The notes below the pieces were generated by a model. That model did not search any database and was not told where the DNA came from. It saw nothing but the letters and a program-made list of their open reading frames with translations. From Apostichopus japonicus (lineage: Eukaryota; Echinodermata; Holothuroidea; Aspidochirotida; Stichopodidae), in contig NC_092568.1 of assembly GCF_037975245.1 (NCBI RefSeq), forward strand, positions 15,029,501 to 15,093,500: a stretch of DNA of 64,000 bases. Direction: 5' to 3'. The translations under genes and the position numbers were made by a program. Shown one piece after another: positions 35,082 to 46,122 of this stretch (position 1 is its first letter; each line of letters starts with the position of its first letter).

Positions 35082-36765
35082 ATGGCGTCAGCCGAGTGCC
35101 ACTGTTGTAAGGGTCATGATTCTTGTTGCATTTGTTGGTTACATCACGATTTCAACTATTCTAAATCCATCGGAAGTGTGCCCATTGTCAACGGCCAAAC
35201 TTTGTCGGAATGGTTTGGCAAAGCTCCTAAAAACAGTGGCAAAAAATCCTGGAAGTTTTTCAAGGTGAGGTATGTACACGATGTGCTTGTTGCTCCAGTG
35301 TTGGAGTCGCTACCGGAAGAAGGCAAAGCCTCAGTAGGCCACGGCCTGGGAGAACACATTGTGTATGGTAGATGCCACCGCAGCATGAACAAGAACGAAT
35401 CTCCTCATTCATTAAATTTGAAAGTTCTATCATTTGAAGGGAGAGCACAGGTAATTACAGCACATTGCTCATGCATTGCAGGTTGTGGAGGAATTTTTAA
35501 CCACATTTTTGCATTATTTGCATTATTTTTACGCATTGCTTTATCAAATGGTGGATTATTCTGATGATTTGCAACAAATTCCGATTGATGTTAGTAAAAC
35601 CAGTAGGCCACACGAGTGGCATATTCCGAGACAAGAGTCAGTGGAGCTTTTGCCTGTGATGGGAACACACTTTGCAATGCCAGAAACAGAGCGAATGAAA
35701 CTTGGGGAGAGAAAAAAGGCCCCAGTTTTTTGCAAGCTCTATGATCCAAGATCAGCAATGATGAAATGTGTTGCATCCCAGATAGGTGTTACAGACGAAG
35801 CATCCTATTTAAGAGATTTAGAGTACGCACCACCATTCTCATACTTGCTGAGTGACCAGGAAAAAACCATGACAGTGGACACTCCTTTGGGAACCGTACC
35901 ATTAGGCTCTTGCCTTTCCTATCATCTATTAGATCACGGCAGACCCACAGTTAAGCTGTTTTTCAGCGGTGATCGGTCAACGGTTCAACAACCACATGAA
36001 TGTAAAGGCTTCCCAGATCTACCTATTGCTATACAAAGGAATGCGTCATTTATTGATATAGACGACAGTCTGCGTGATAAGCTTCAAATCAGCTTATGTG
36101 AAGCCATTATAAGCTTAGAGAAGAGAACGGTGCAACAATCACAATGTGTTGAGTGGCGTGAGCAGAGAAGCTGAGTTTAACTGCATCAAATTTTGGGAAA
36201 GTAAATAAGAGAATAAAAGAGCCAAACGAGTCTTTCTTCAAAGCAGTATTCTGCAGCCGAAATTTAGGCAGCATACGATCGGTTTCACATGGGCAAGCCA
36301 ATGAGAAAACTGCGAGGAATGTGTATGCAAAGGAATCTGCCAAACAAATCAAGGATTTCAGAGTTTTCGAGAGTGGGCTTCTTGTAAATCCAGATATGCC
36401 GCATCTTGGGGTAACACCAGATGGCAAAGTGTATGATCCATCCATGGAGGAGTGCTTTGGACTGTTGGAGATAAAGTGTCCACTTGTTCTGAAAGAAATT
36501 TCTCTCGAGGAAGCTGTATCCTCTAAAGGTTTTTATTTAAAGAAAGGACACACTAACATGTATTCCCTCATGAAAAATCATTCTCATGGGTATTACGATC
36601 AGGTTCAAGGACATAGCAATCTCGGGGTTATCAAGGTGTGACTTTGTTGTATATTTAAGTGATTCACATGAGATGGCAGTAATAATTTACTGTTTGATGA
36701 AGAATATTGGAATAGTTTGTTAAGTGAAATGAACAATTTGTATGTTAAGTCTCTTCCATTTATCA
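35082..36765 (+). pseudogene. SWIM zinc finger plus YqaJ-type exonuclease, frameshifted
   Basis: ATG at 35082 opens MASAECHCCKGHDSCCIC and runs to a SWIM-type CSC...GGIFNH motif (about 35468-35510). The frame then shifts beside a repeated TTTGCATTA, and continues as ALLYQMVDYSDDLQQIP...SKTSRPHEWHIPR to 36174. A further one-base shift near 36168 leads to LTASNFGKVNKRIKEPNESFF, MPHLGVTPDGKVYDPSMEE, GLLEIKCP and YYDQVQG. These are the D, E-x-K and QVQ elements of YqaJ/lambda-exonuclease-like nucleases. More shifts separate CDFVVYLSDSH and FDEEYWNSLL near 36645-36740. The family would act as a 5'-3' exonuclease or recombinase. This copy cannot make a full protein. Confidence 0.8.
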
Positions 36766-37226
36766 GATCTCTGTCAACACAGAAAAGAAAGTGGAAAACA
36801 ATCTGATTTCTGTGTTTAATCCATTCCATTTATCAGATCTATGTGAAAATGTGCTTAAACAAGCTGTATATATGTCTACTACAGTTGTATTTATTTGACA
36901 AAATAAATAAATGAAAACCAGGTTGACACCGAACAAACACTATTATTGTAAGTTTAATTCATGTTTTCAACACAATAACTATCATGTACTGAATAATGTA
37001 TACCATCTACAGTGTGTTCTACAAAAACAATTTTTTTTCAGCACTACCTTGCATTACACATGAATTCCGGAGCCTAAATTGCACAGAGATTGCTAAAAAG
37101 GATATATATAATGAACGTTTTTGAACATTCTGCCTTACCTTGCCGATGGAAGAAGGATCATACCTTGCCGTTCAGCTATGCTGTGGGAAAACTACGACAA
37201 TCCCCCGTGATGGTTTGTTATGATTC
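36766..37226. other. No gene recognised
   Basis: AT-rich tail of the YqaJ unit; CCATTTATCAGATCT occurs twice (about 36756 and 36827). Confidence 0.5.
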
Positions 37227-37286
37227 TGTACCCACTATACGTCACGTGACCACCGCTGCTCGGAGTCGCCGATTGTGTCTATTGCA
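37227..37286. repeat. Inverted repeat, right of YqaJ unit
   Basis: TGTACCCACTATACGTCACGTGAC and GTCGCCGATTGTGTCTATTG are the inverse of the stretch at 34995-35046, with a few extra bases in the middle. Confidence 0.75.
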
Positions 37287-37800
37287 AATAACCACAATAG
37301 TTAATAGAACATGGAAAACTGTAGGACAGGGGATGCAAATTAATACAATTATAATGGAATTTGAGATGTTGAATGCCAAGTTGGAAGCTTAAATGCTGGA
37401 CATCTAACATAAAAATCTGTTGGCAAAAAAACGAAAATAAAAAACGGTAAATGATCATGACTACAATTCATCAAACATTTCATACTCAGCAGAAAAATTA
37501 ACTTCTTCATGGTAAATGTCCTAATCGGAATAACAAGAGGAGTCATCTGAACAATGTTCCCACACATTGGGATCAACTGTTTCAGCCACAGTGGCAAAAG
37601 GTGCTGTGCTTGGTAGTGGAGTTACTGATACTGTTAAAGATAGCTGGCCCTAGCCCCAGTGAATAATGAGAATTTCTCCATCCTTGCGAATAATCCACCA
37701 TATTATTACTAGGCCTGGTACTACTTGTTACTACTGTTAACGAACCCTATTCTACCCAACCGTTGCTGGCCTAGACAACATAAAAATGCTCACAGGCCTA

Positions 37801-38405
37801 CCCAGCCAAAAATTTACCCTAAATTTACCGCGGTAAACTATGGTAAATGTGTGGTAAATAGGGTAAATGTGTGGTAAAATTGTGGTAAAATTAACCGCGG
37901 TAAATTTACCGCAGTTTTACCATGGTATTACAGCGGTAAAAGTATGGTAAAAGTGCGGTACATTTACTTCGGTAAATTTACCGCAGTTTTACCATAGTAT
38001 TACCGCGGTATAAGCAGGGTAAAAGTGCGGTACATTTACTTCGGTAAATTTACCGCAGTTTTACCATGGTATTACCGCGGTAAAAGTAGGGAAAAAGTGC
38101 GGTACATTTACTGCGGTAAATTTACCACAGTTTTACCATGGTATTACCGCGGTAAAAGTGCGGTACATTTACTACGGTAAATTTACCGCAGTTTTACCAT
38201 GGTATTACCGTGGTAAAAGTAGAGTAAAAGTGTGGTACATTTACTACGGTAAATTTACCGCAGTTTTACCATGGTATTATACCGCGGTAAAAGTAGGGTA
38301 AAAGTGCAGTACATTTACTGCGGTAAATTTAACGCAGTTTTACCATGGTATTACCGCGGTAAAAGTAGGGAAAAAGTGCGGTACATTTACTGCGGTAAAT
38401 TTACC
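37801..38405. repeat. 72-bp palindrome-rich satellite
   Basis: GGTAAATTTACC, or close variants of it, starts at 37899, 37971, 38043, 38114, 38176, 38248, 38321 and 38394, giving spacings of 72, 72, 71, 62, 72, 73 and 73. Each unit contains GGTAAATTTACC, ACCATGGT and ACCGCGGT, all self-complementary, plus GTGCGGTACATTTAC. The left flank (37801-37898) is a degenerate GGTAAAT/GTGGTAAA array. The array could fold into many alternative stems. Confidence 0.95.
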
Positions 38406-38857
38406 CAGACAAAAGCTCGTAAACTCACTGCCAAACTAAGATCGTTTACACAATTATTTCGCATTGGTCATAGTAAAAAATCTATCAAGACCAAGTTTTT
38501 AGTTTCATAAAAACTGCCTGGTCAAAACGAAACTACATTCAATCTGAAATCAATACGACGGAAAACGTCCAATAGAACCGCTGTAATACAAAGTACACCT
38601 TTTTGCAATCAAAGTAAGGTTTCCAAGCGGCACGTTGAAGCCAATACAAATATGTTCGAGTTTGCAGTTTTGAGTTTTAGATTCTACGGATGCCCATAAG
38701 CTCATTTCCAATTGCCAATAGGCAATTAATTCACTAAAGAAGTTAATGATAGAAAGAAATAAACTGACACCTTAACCTGTTATCTATAGTTCCAATATTG
38801 AATTAATAACAATGCAAATCCACATAAATCTCAGCTTATAATTTACGTAAATAATAG

Positions 38858-39526
38858 TGAGACGTACCTGCGAAGTCCGAGGCCAAACGTATAATTACGA
38901 GTCCTAATCTACAATACGCAGGGGGGCGTTGCCTCGGGGCAAATTCAACCCGAAACGAAGCAACCGTCGAGCCACAAATACAAGAATAATCCCGCAGGGT
39001 GATGCGATAATATCGTCCGACGCAAAAACCCTGTTCCCAAACTTTTAATGGGTTTAGAGTAATAATTTAAAGGGATTCAGACAAACGGGGAAATACGCCC
39101 ACAATAGTATAAGAAAAGGACTCGGACTTCCCTAAACTATAAAAGAACACTTAACTAACTTAACGAACGGGCCAACGGACCTCACTGAGCAGCGGCTATC
39201 ACCAATAAAATAACACACTATTGAGAACCAAAATTACAAATGCCCTTATAAAAATACTGACTCGAAACCTCGGATCTTCGCGTGGCTCGAACATTTCACA
39301 TAGCTACGAAGGAACCAGACTATTGTCACGAGAGGTGGACGGCTGAAAAGGAGACGGAAACAAAGGAATAAAATAGCACGTGAAACTACAACATTTCACT
39401 ATATATATAAATGATATTAGATCAAACAGACCCCCAGAGAACAATACACACAAGTACGAAAACTACTCCAGCAGTGATACCAAACATGTACGGAGGTGTT
39501 TACGTGACGCTCCTCCGGGCGTCACA
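38858..39526. mobile_element. Possible solo LTR or retroelement fragment
   Basis: A CpG-containing block ending GGGCGTCACA, very like the GGCATCACA end of the insert at 43072-43579. Read on the minus strand both start TGTGAYGCC, a plausible LTR start. The left boundary is a guess and no target-site duplication was found. Confidence 0.3.
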
Positions 39527-39872
39527 ATATTTGGTGACATAATGTTGAGAGAACCATTGACCGGTTCACGGAGCTCGTGTCAACAATTTCGCAATAACGG
39601 TCATATATCGAGATTTCCAAATGAGCAAAGATTATAAATTGCAGGGATGAGTATAAACTGAACAAATTTAAAAAGAAATCATTTAATCCCACAAGTGGGC
39701 TTTGTTACAAAAGTAAGTGGTGCCCAACCTGAGAATTAATTACTTTTGGTACATAATGAACCAAATTTTTGGGAGTAATGGCTCATGGTTCCAAAATGTT
39801 GGAAACCACAAACATTACAGTAAAACAAATTGCTCCTATAGCAATTACATGACCACAAGAAATGCCACTCAC
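39527..39872. other. No gene recognised
   Basis: Short interval between the LTR-like block and the coiled-coil exon; nothing recognised. Confidence 0.4.
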
Positions 39873-39987
39873 CAATTTGTGCCTGCAAATTTACCTTTTC
39901 CCTCTCCAGCTGCTTGATCCTTCTCCGTAGTAGGTCAAACTCTTCTAAATCCTTATCAGGCAGGGTCTCCACGGAAGAGACATCATT
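39873..39987 (-). CDS. Possible coiled-coil exon
   Basis: Between a CTGCAG acceptor and a GTGAGT donor the minus strand reads SSVETLPDKDLEEFDLLR, then RRIKQLEREKVNLQAQIG. The latter has a heptad pattern of Leu/Ile typical of a coiled coil. An alternative donor (GTAAAT) lies 22 bases earlier. No second exon was confirmed; a donor-like GTAAGC at about 40138 follows a frame with a stop. Host gene or element not decided. Confidence 0.35.
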
Positions 39988-39999
39988 CTGCAGTACTTG

Positions 40000-40035
40000 C
40001 ACAGTTCATGTGTGACACTAAAAACATGAACTGTG
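40000..40035. repeat. 12-bp perfect hairpin
   Basis: CACAGTTCATGT (40000-40011) pairs with ACATGAACTGTG (40024-40035) across a 12-base loop. Confidence 0.85.
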
Positions 40036-40249
40036 TAGGGCCTAGGCAAAACTGTGACCCACTAGTCACAGTAAACCTATTTCGTCATGAAAACAATATT
40101 CATAGGAGAGTATAGTTCAATGAGAAAAGGTTAAGCTTACCTCCGACAGCAAGAACTTTTCCTTAGTAGATTTCTATCCGTCCTGGACCTTCCCGATACT
40201 CAATGGCATATACTTTATTAACAATTGGTGGTGAGTCAGAAGTGTATAT

Positions 40250-41193
40250 TTGCTTACTCCTTTCGATGGACAATCAATTCGAGTTACCGAAGATTTTGAT
40301 AACTCTAGTATTTTATCGCCGCATATCAACCATAGAAATCGTGGCCAAAGTGGTATTTTCCTAAATGCCCGTAGTTTACGGTTGAAGGCCCATGATCTTC
40401 AAGCACATTTAGCATGCCATTCCTACCATCTTATTTGCATCAATGAAACCTGGCTGTCAGAAGCTTTTGAAACCAGTGAACTCGGCTTTCACTCAGATTT
40501 TACCATTATCAGGAAAGATCGTGGGACTAGAGGTGGTGGTGTTCTTCCAGCCATTGCATCATTCTTGGAGCCCATCCACAAACCCTGTTTTGCATCTACT
40601 GAAGTTGAGTTGCTATGGATTGAGATTCTTAATAAAAGGAAGTGGTTGATAAGTAGTGTTTATAGGCCTCTTAATGCTGATCAACATATTTTCATGCGCC
40701 TTGATGAAAGCCTGAACAAAATCGATGCAACGAGGTATGCCGGGATTGTATTGGGTGGCGACTTTAACATTGATTGGACTGATGAATCGAGTCAGAATTC
40801 TGCGGAGCTTGCAGCTTTGATGTATGACTATGGTTTTGATCAACTCGTCACTACATTACTCGCCCTTCCTTGGATGATAACTCTGCCGGAACTGTGATTG
40901 ATTTGGTATTTACTACCGCCCTAGAACTTACTGAAGTGTGTGTTGTTGATAACATTTTAAATAGTGATCATACTGCTGTTGAAGTTGGGCTTAAAAGTGT
41001 ACATAAACTTCCTATCGAACCCACAATCATTAGAAGCTATTTAAATTTTAAACTGGGAAACTTTGGTCATTTTAATAATTTGCTTCATTTAGCACAATGG
41101 GACATGTTTTTTAATGATGACGATTATGAGACCTCCTGGGGTGGTTTTTTGGACGAGTGGTTTGCTTCTATTAGGGATTCTATTCCCACTTAA
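40250..41193 (+). pseudogene. LINE APE-type endonuclease domain
   Basis: Motifs in order: FLNARSLRLK, ICINETWLSE, IIRKDRGTRGGGV, SSVYRPLNAD and LGGDFNIDW, then, after a frameshift near 40870, TVIDLVFTT and NSDHTAV. These are the catalytic Asn, Glu, Asp and His positions of apurinic-type endonucleases in LINE ORF2. No ATG at the start (the first codon is TTG), and a stop at 41191 separates it from the linker region. Confidence 0.85.
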
Positions 41194-41481
41194 ATTTCCA
41201 GCAAGAGCAAGAAAAGTCCTTGGATTAACAAAGATCTCAAAAAAAAAACTCTTGCAGAAGAAACGTCGGCTTTTATTAAAGCCCAAAAAAAAAAGCAAAT
41301 CACCCGTGCACTGGGCCGCCTACAAGAGATTTCGTAACTTTACTAAATCTGAAATTAGTCAGGCTTATTGGACATAAATTAATGATCTCGTATCTCTTCC
41401 AGACAATTACAAGCGTTTTGGGTCCTTTTTTTTTCGTAGTAGGCGTCGTTCTCACCCCGCTTTAAGGTTGGTGCGTCTAAA

Positions 41482-43074
41482 TTGCATAGGCCAGCTGATA
41501 TTGCAGATGCTTTTAATTCTTATTTTGCATCTGTTTTTAACCTCACGGAGGATCCAATTTTAAATATTCCTGATTACAAATTGCAAATCCCTTCCCTGAG
41601 TCATTTATGTTTTACTGTGTCTGATATTAGTAAACTGCTTGACCAACTCTCGGTAAATAAATCTGCTGGCCCCGATGACATTACTGCTACTCTGCTAAGA
41701 GAATCTTCCAGTGTGTTGTCTCCTGTTCTTTATAGACTTTTTCTTTGTTCATTAAATACTGATCAACTCCCCCTACAGTGGAGATGCGCTAATGTTACTC
41801 CAATTCATAGGAAAGGTGATACTGCCGATGTTCATCATTACAGATCGATTGCACTTACCTCTATTATTTGTAAAATCTTTGAGAAAATTATATCTAATGT
41901 TATCCTTTATCATGTGAAATCCAATAACCTGATGACTGAGTGTCAACATGGCTTCATTCCACAGTATTCTTGTAATACCCAATTGTGCAATATTTCTCAT
42001 TCTTGGGCTAGCACTCTTGACTTGATTAATCCACCTTTTATTGATGCAATATTTTAGATTTCTCAAATGCTATTGATTAAATATCGCATAATACTCTTTT
42101 AAAGAAACTTTCTCAGCAATTTAATATTACTGGTTCTGTTTGGAAATGGATTCAGTGTTTTCTGTGCAATAAACTCCAGCGAGTACATTACCAAGGTAGT
42201 CATTCTAATTGAGTTAAAGTCAGATCAGGGATCCCCAAGGGCAGTGTGCTTGGCCGTATTCTTTATGTTCTTTTTATGAACGATTTTTCTTTAACCTTAA
42301 TTCACATTGCTCATTGTTTGCTGATGATGCATTGATTTATAATTTTGTTTCTAACAATCAAGATCCCAGGAGACTGCAAGACGATCTGCATAAAGTCCGT
42401 GACTGGTAACACAGTTATAAAATGAAAACCAATGTTGACAAGAGTAAACACATGCGGCTTTCTCGGAGGAAGCATGTCCCAAACCAGCACTACTCTGTCA
42501 ACGGTTTTCAACTGGACACTGTCAAATCCCATAAATACCTTGGTATAACCTTTGACAGCCAACTCTCCTGGAGTCTTCATTGTAACACGATTGCCACTAA
42601 AGCTCATCAATTGCTTGTTTTTTATGTTCTGTTTCAGCTGGTCTGAATCAGGAAGTCCGCCTTTTGTCTTTTAAATCCCTTGTTGTCCCTGTACTAGATT
42701 ATGGGTTACCTGCCTGGGGGCCACAGAATCTGACTCAAGAGAATAGACTCGAAGGGGTCCAGAGGAGCGCCTCTCGATTTATTTTGGGCCAGAAAGGGCG
42801 TGAGATGAATTATATTATTCGGTTACAAAATATAAATTGGTATTCCTTTTCTAATAGGTGTAATCTCCTACTAGTTATGTTTGTTGCCAAATGTTTATAT
42901 GGCAATTTTGTATGTTCTGCTATTTCTAACTCTATATCTATTAACACTCGTCATAGTGAAGTTCTTTTGTTCAATCATTTACATGCCAGGACCAATCTTT
43001 TGAGAACAAATTTTATTAATACTGTAACGCTAACTCAGTCTAAGATTCTGGGGCGTCCAAATATTCCCTGCTGA
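41482..43074 (+). pseudogene. LINE reverse transcriptase domain
   Basis: Frame 41482-42057 has NKSAGPDDITATLLRE, VTPIHRKGDTADVHHYRSIALTS and ECQHGFIPQYSC. The palm continues in other frames with SGIPKGSVLG and FADDALIYN near 42315; the FADD box itself is intact. Later come KTNVDKSKHMRLSR, SHKYLGITFD and, from 42664, VVPVLDYGLPAWGP. At least three frame breaks. Confidence 0.85.
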
Positions 43075-43579
43075 GGACTGGTGGTGGTATGGAAACAAAT
43101 GCGGCTTGGATGGTTGTATGTTAGTTACGACGAGCCTTAAATCTCGCTATTACATACAAAAGATATAACACATAGATAAACGAGTAAAGAACAAGCGCTG
43201 TGTCGATTTTGCAATCTATTACTATAACCAGCCACGGTACAAACAATACATCGGCACGAAGCCCTCAATAATAGGTAGAAAACATGCACTTAACGGTAAT
43301 GGTCACAAACGAGGTCTCAATACCGAAGTAGAGTCCTATAACAATACGTACAAAAGTGTATAAAAGACGAACACAAGACAGACACAAGTACGACCACAAT
43401 GGTCGGAGCCAGGGCTACTGCCGAACCAAACCGATTCAGATCGGGAGCGAAGACTGGTCACAAGTCTTGAGGTCTGCTTCAGCTGAGCTGGTAAGCAAAC
43501 ATCACGTGACCTGTAATTATTACGTAATGCAGCCTACGACAAATAGAGAGCGACATATATGATGACCAACGGCATCACA
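43072..43579. mobile_element. 508-bp LTR-like insert in the LINE
   Basis: It interrupts the LINE ORF. The frame before ends ILGRPNIP, and after 43585 it resumes as VWSTLPLNIRE...SFKNGIKIHFLSLSH, the usual C-terminus. The insert can be read as TG...CA (TGAGGACTGG...GGCATCACA). On the minus strand it starts TGTGATGCC, like the block ending at 39526. No exact target-site duplication was found, so the borders are approximate. Confidence 0.5.
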
Positions 43580-43866
43580 ATACTTTCCCCAGAGTGTGGT
43601 CCACTCTGCCGCTTAATATAAGAGAGTTGCTCCTCTTTGGCTCCCTCCAGTCATTCAAGAATGGCATTAAGATTCACTTTTTATCTTTATCTCATAGTTC
43701 TTAATTTTTAATTTGTATAGTTAATTTTTTGTGTTTGTGTTTTTGGGTACACAGGCCTTTGGGCTATAGGAATTTAGTTTCCTTTTGTTCATCCAGATCC
43801 TATTTGTCTTTTCTAATGTTTGTATTTTGTTATGTCTTGGATCAAATAAATAATGAACATGAACAA

Positions 43867-44219
43867 TGAACAATCATTGATCAGCAATCCATTCCACCAT
43901 GACATAGTCGCAAACGACATTTGATCTGGCCATTTGACTCTGATTGCATTCATACCAATACGCGTCCGTGTGATGAAGCCTTTCTATTTGCAATGTTAAG
44001 TGCGGCGATAGGCTTTAGAACCCACTCTAAAATGGCATGTTTTGATTGGTTCTCTCTATGACTAGACCATTCTCTCGAGGTGAATACTTCATATACGCTT
44101 AAACCATATATCATATTTATTCATTCACTATTAAAACAAACATCTTTACTGTAATTAAAATATTAAAAATAAAGTAAAGTGGAGTAAAATTTATTGATAT
44201 TCATCATAAAATGACAATA
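43867..44219. other. No gene recognised
   Basis: AT-rich gap between two LINE copies. Confidence 0.4.
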
Positions 44220-44795
44220 TAATAAAATGGACTACAGCATCTCAAAAATAGGTTAAAAAAGTAATCTATGTATGATACAATTCAAGGTTTTAATACTTCT
44301 AGGTAAAAATGATCGCCTAAACCGTTCTGTCCGCATACGTGGGATCGTGTTTAATCTACGTGGTTTCATGTAAAAATCAAAGAGAGAGTGATCGGAATCC
44401 TCGACTATAGAAGAAGCACACTGACATATTATACGATCAATAAATTTATCCGTGATGGTAGAATACAACTTGACGGATTTATTCAAGTAGTCTAATTGTC
44501 CTTTAAAACAGGATGATAACCAGACTGGGCAACATTACACAAGGAAAGACAACACCATTGTCTGAAAAAGCCAAAGCTGCTTATCAAAATCTATGCCAAA
44601 GCCGGCGAGCCAACGAATACAATATAATCTCTGTTTAGCTTTTGATGGCATATTAGTCTCGTGGGTATTCCAAGTAAGCGAGCTGCTGAAGGTTAATCCA
44701 AGATATTTAAAATCTGATACAACCTCAATCACATTATTGTCAATGTACAATGGGGCATTACTTTGCACTGCACGAAAATCAACAATCATTTCCAA
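44220..44795 (-). pseudogene. LINE reverse transcriptase 3' fragment
   Basis: The minus-strand frame 44795-44535 reads MIVDFRAVQSNAPLYI, VVSDFKYLGLTFSSSLTW and KAKQRLYCIRWL. Frame 44486-44253 reads NKSVKLYSTITDKF and FLPRSIKTLN. Both belong to the region after the RT palm in CR1-like LINEs. The two frames are joined by CPVWLSSCFKGQ with a shift. 5'-truncated. Confidence 0.75.
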
Positions 44796-46122
44796 TCAAT
44801 TAATAATGACCTCGATACAATAATAAGATACTTCGATGAAATTTGTATTTCATTGTATTTTTTAATGATTTTTCTTTCATCCATATGTAAAATACACAAA
44901 ACGGCTCATCAGATATATAAAATATATATAACCACAGAGGCGCTAAAGCACATGCGCGAAATTCAATCGTCGGATTTATTCGGTTATGTGTTGTTTGTAG
45001 TCTAGTCTATCCATAATGCATTGAAACTGTTTTCGATAAACTATATTCCTAGCCTACGTTATTATTACAAATTATTTATTCCAGTCCGAAAATGTAGGTT
45101 GGAAAACGGCAAAGTTTAAACCAATTTATATTAAAAAACGCTGAAATTGTTTAAAATGAATCTAGTAATGGAGTAAGACCACCAGGTATGTATGGGCGAT
45201 ACAGGAGAGACCCATAAAGCGCTACCTGAACGGTGAAGTGTGCGTTAGTATCTAGGCTTAAGCCTTCACTTGCAAATACAGTTCTGCACAGTAGGGCTAG
45301 CTTAGGCCTAAGTTACAGTATGTAGTAACAGGAGCCTAGTAAATAGTAACACAGTAATTAAAAGACTAGTCACTCAATAAATAGACCTAGCATACGGATT
45401 ATAGTCGGTTTTAAGATTTCATGTATTGGGCCCACGCTACAGCTAGGCTTGGAAAGCTTTTCCTCAATGGATCATCAACAATGAACAACACTTTGGCCTT
45501 CTGCTTTGCAATTTCAAGCTTCGAACCTACTCAAGGTCCCATTAAAAGATGCTCTAGCAGTGCAGGTTAGGTTGTCGTTGGTGTTTGTTGCAGTGATGAT
45601 GGGGGAAGCATCTCTTTTATAATGAATGATGACAGCATTGCTTTCTTCTGTTTAAACCATTGCTACAAAAATAATTGTTCGGAAACAAGCCTATTGTCAT
45701 CATTATTATGGTTTTGTTATCTTCTCTCTCAATTTTGTTTTTGGCATTCGTATGTTCTTATTTCTATGAAAATTCAAGTTTTCAACTTGTACAAGTTTCT
45801 TAAAGTAAGTTTACGAAATGTTATATACTGCTATTAGAAGCATTTGTGTTCTCCTCAAAACAGGTGTGAGTATGCACTACATTCGTCAAGAACGATCTTA
45901 ATTCATTTACATTTTGGAAATGGATGTGTCTCCAGTGCAAACAAAAAATCAGTGGTCCTGGTGTTTGACCAGTTACCACTCTGGCAGAGTGATTTGTTGT
46001 AGTAACCAATCAATTTATAATGTGATGATAACATAAGTGCAGTTTATTGTTAATGATGTTGGTTGACGTAAGGATGCTGTATCATTTTTCATTTAATGCA
46101 TTCTACAAAATTGATTCCACAG
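44796..46122. other. No gene recognised
   Basis: AT-rich, with no coding motif. It lies upstream of the tnp2 exons and might hold their promoter or first exon. Confidence 0.4.

Larger units (their letters stand above)
40250..43866 (+). mobile_element. CR1/Jockey-like LINE, decayed, with internal insertion
   Basis: One 5'-truncated LINE. An APE-type endonuclease is at 40250-41193 and a reverse transcriptase at 41482-43074. The ORF tail resumes at about 43590 after a 508-bp insert. The 3' end near 43866 has AATGAACATGAACAATGAAC-type short repeats, as in this LINE group. At least five frame breaks. Confidence 0.85.

Noticed and set aside
37801-38405. CRISPR-like regular array
   Set aside because: Whole units repeat in tandem without unique spacers, in a eukaryotic context.
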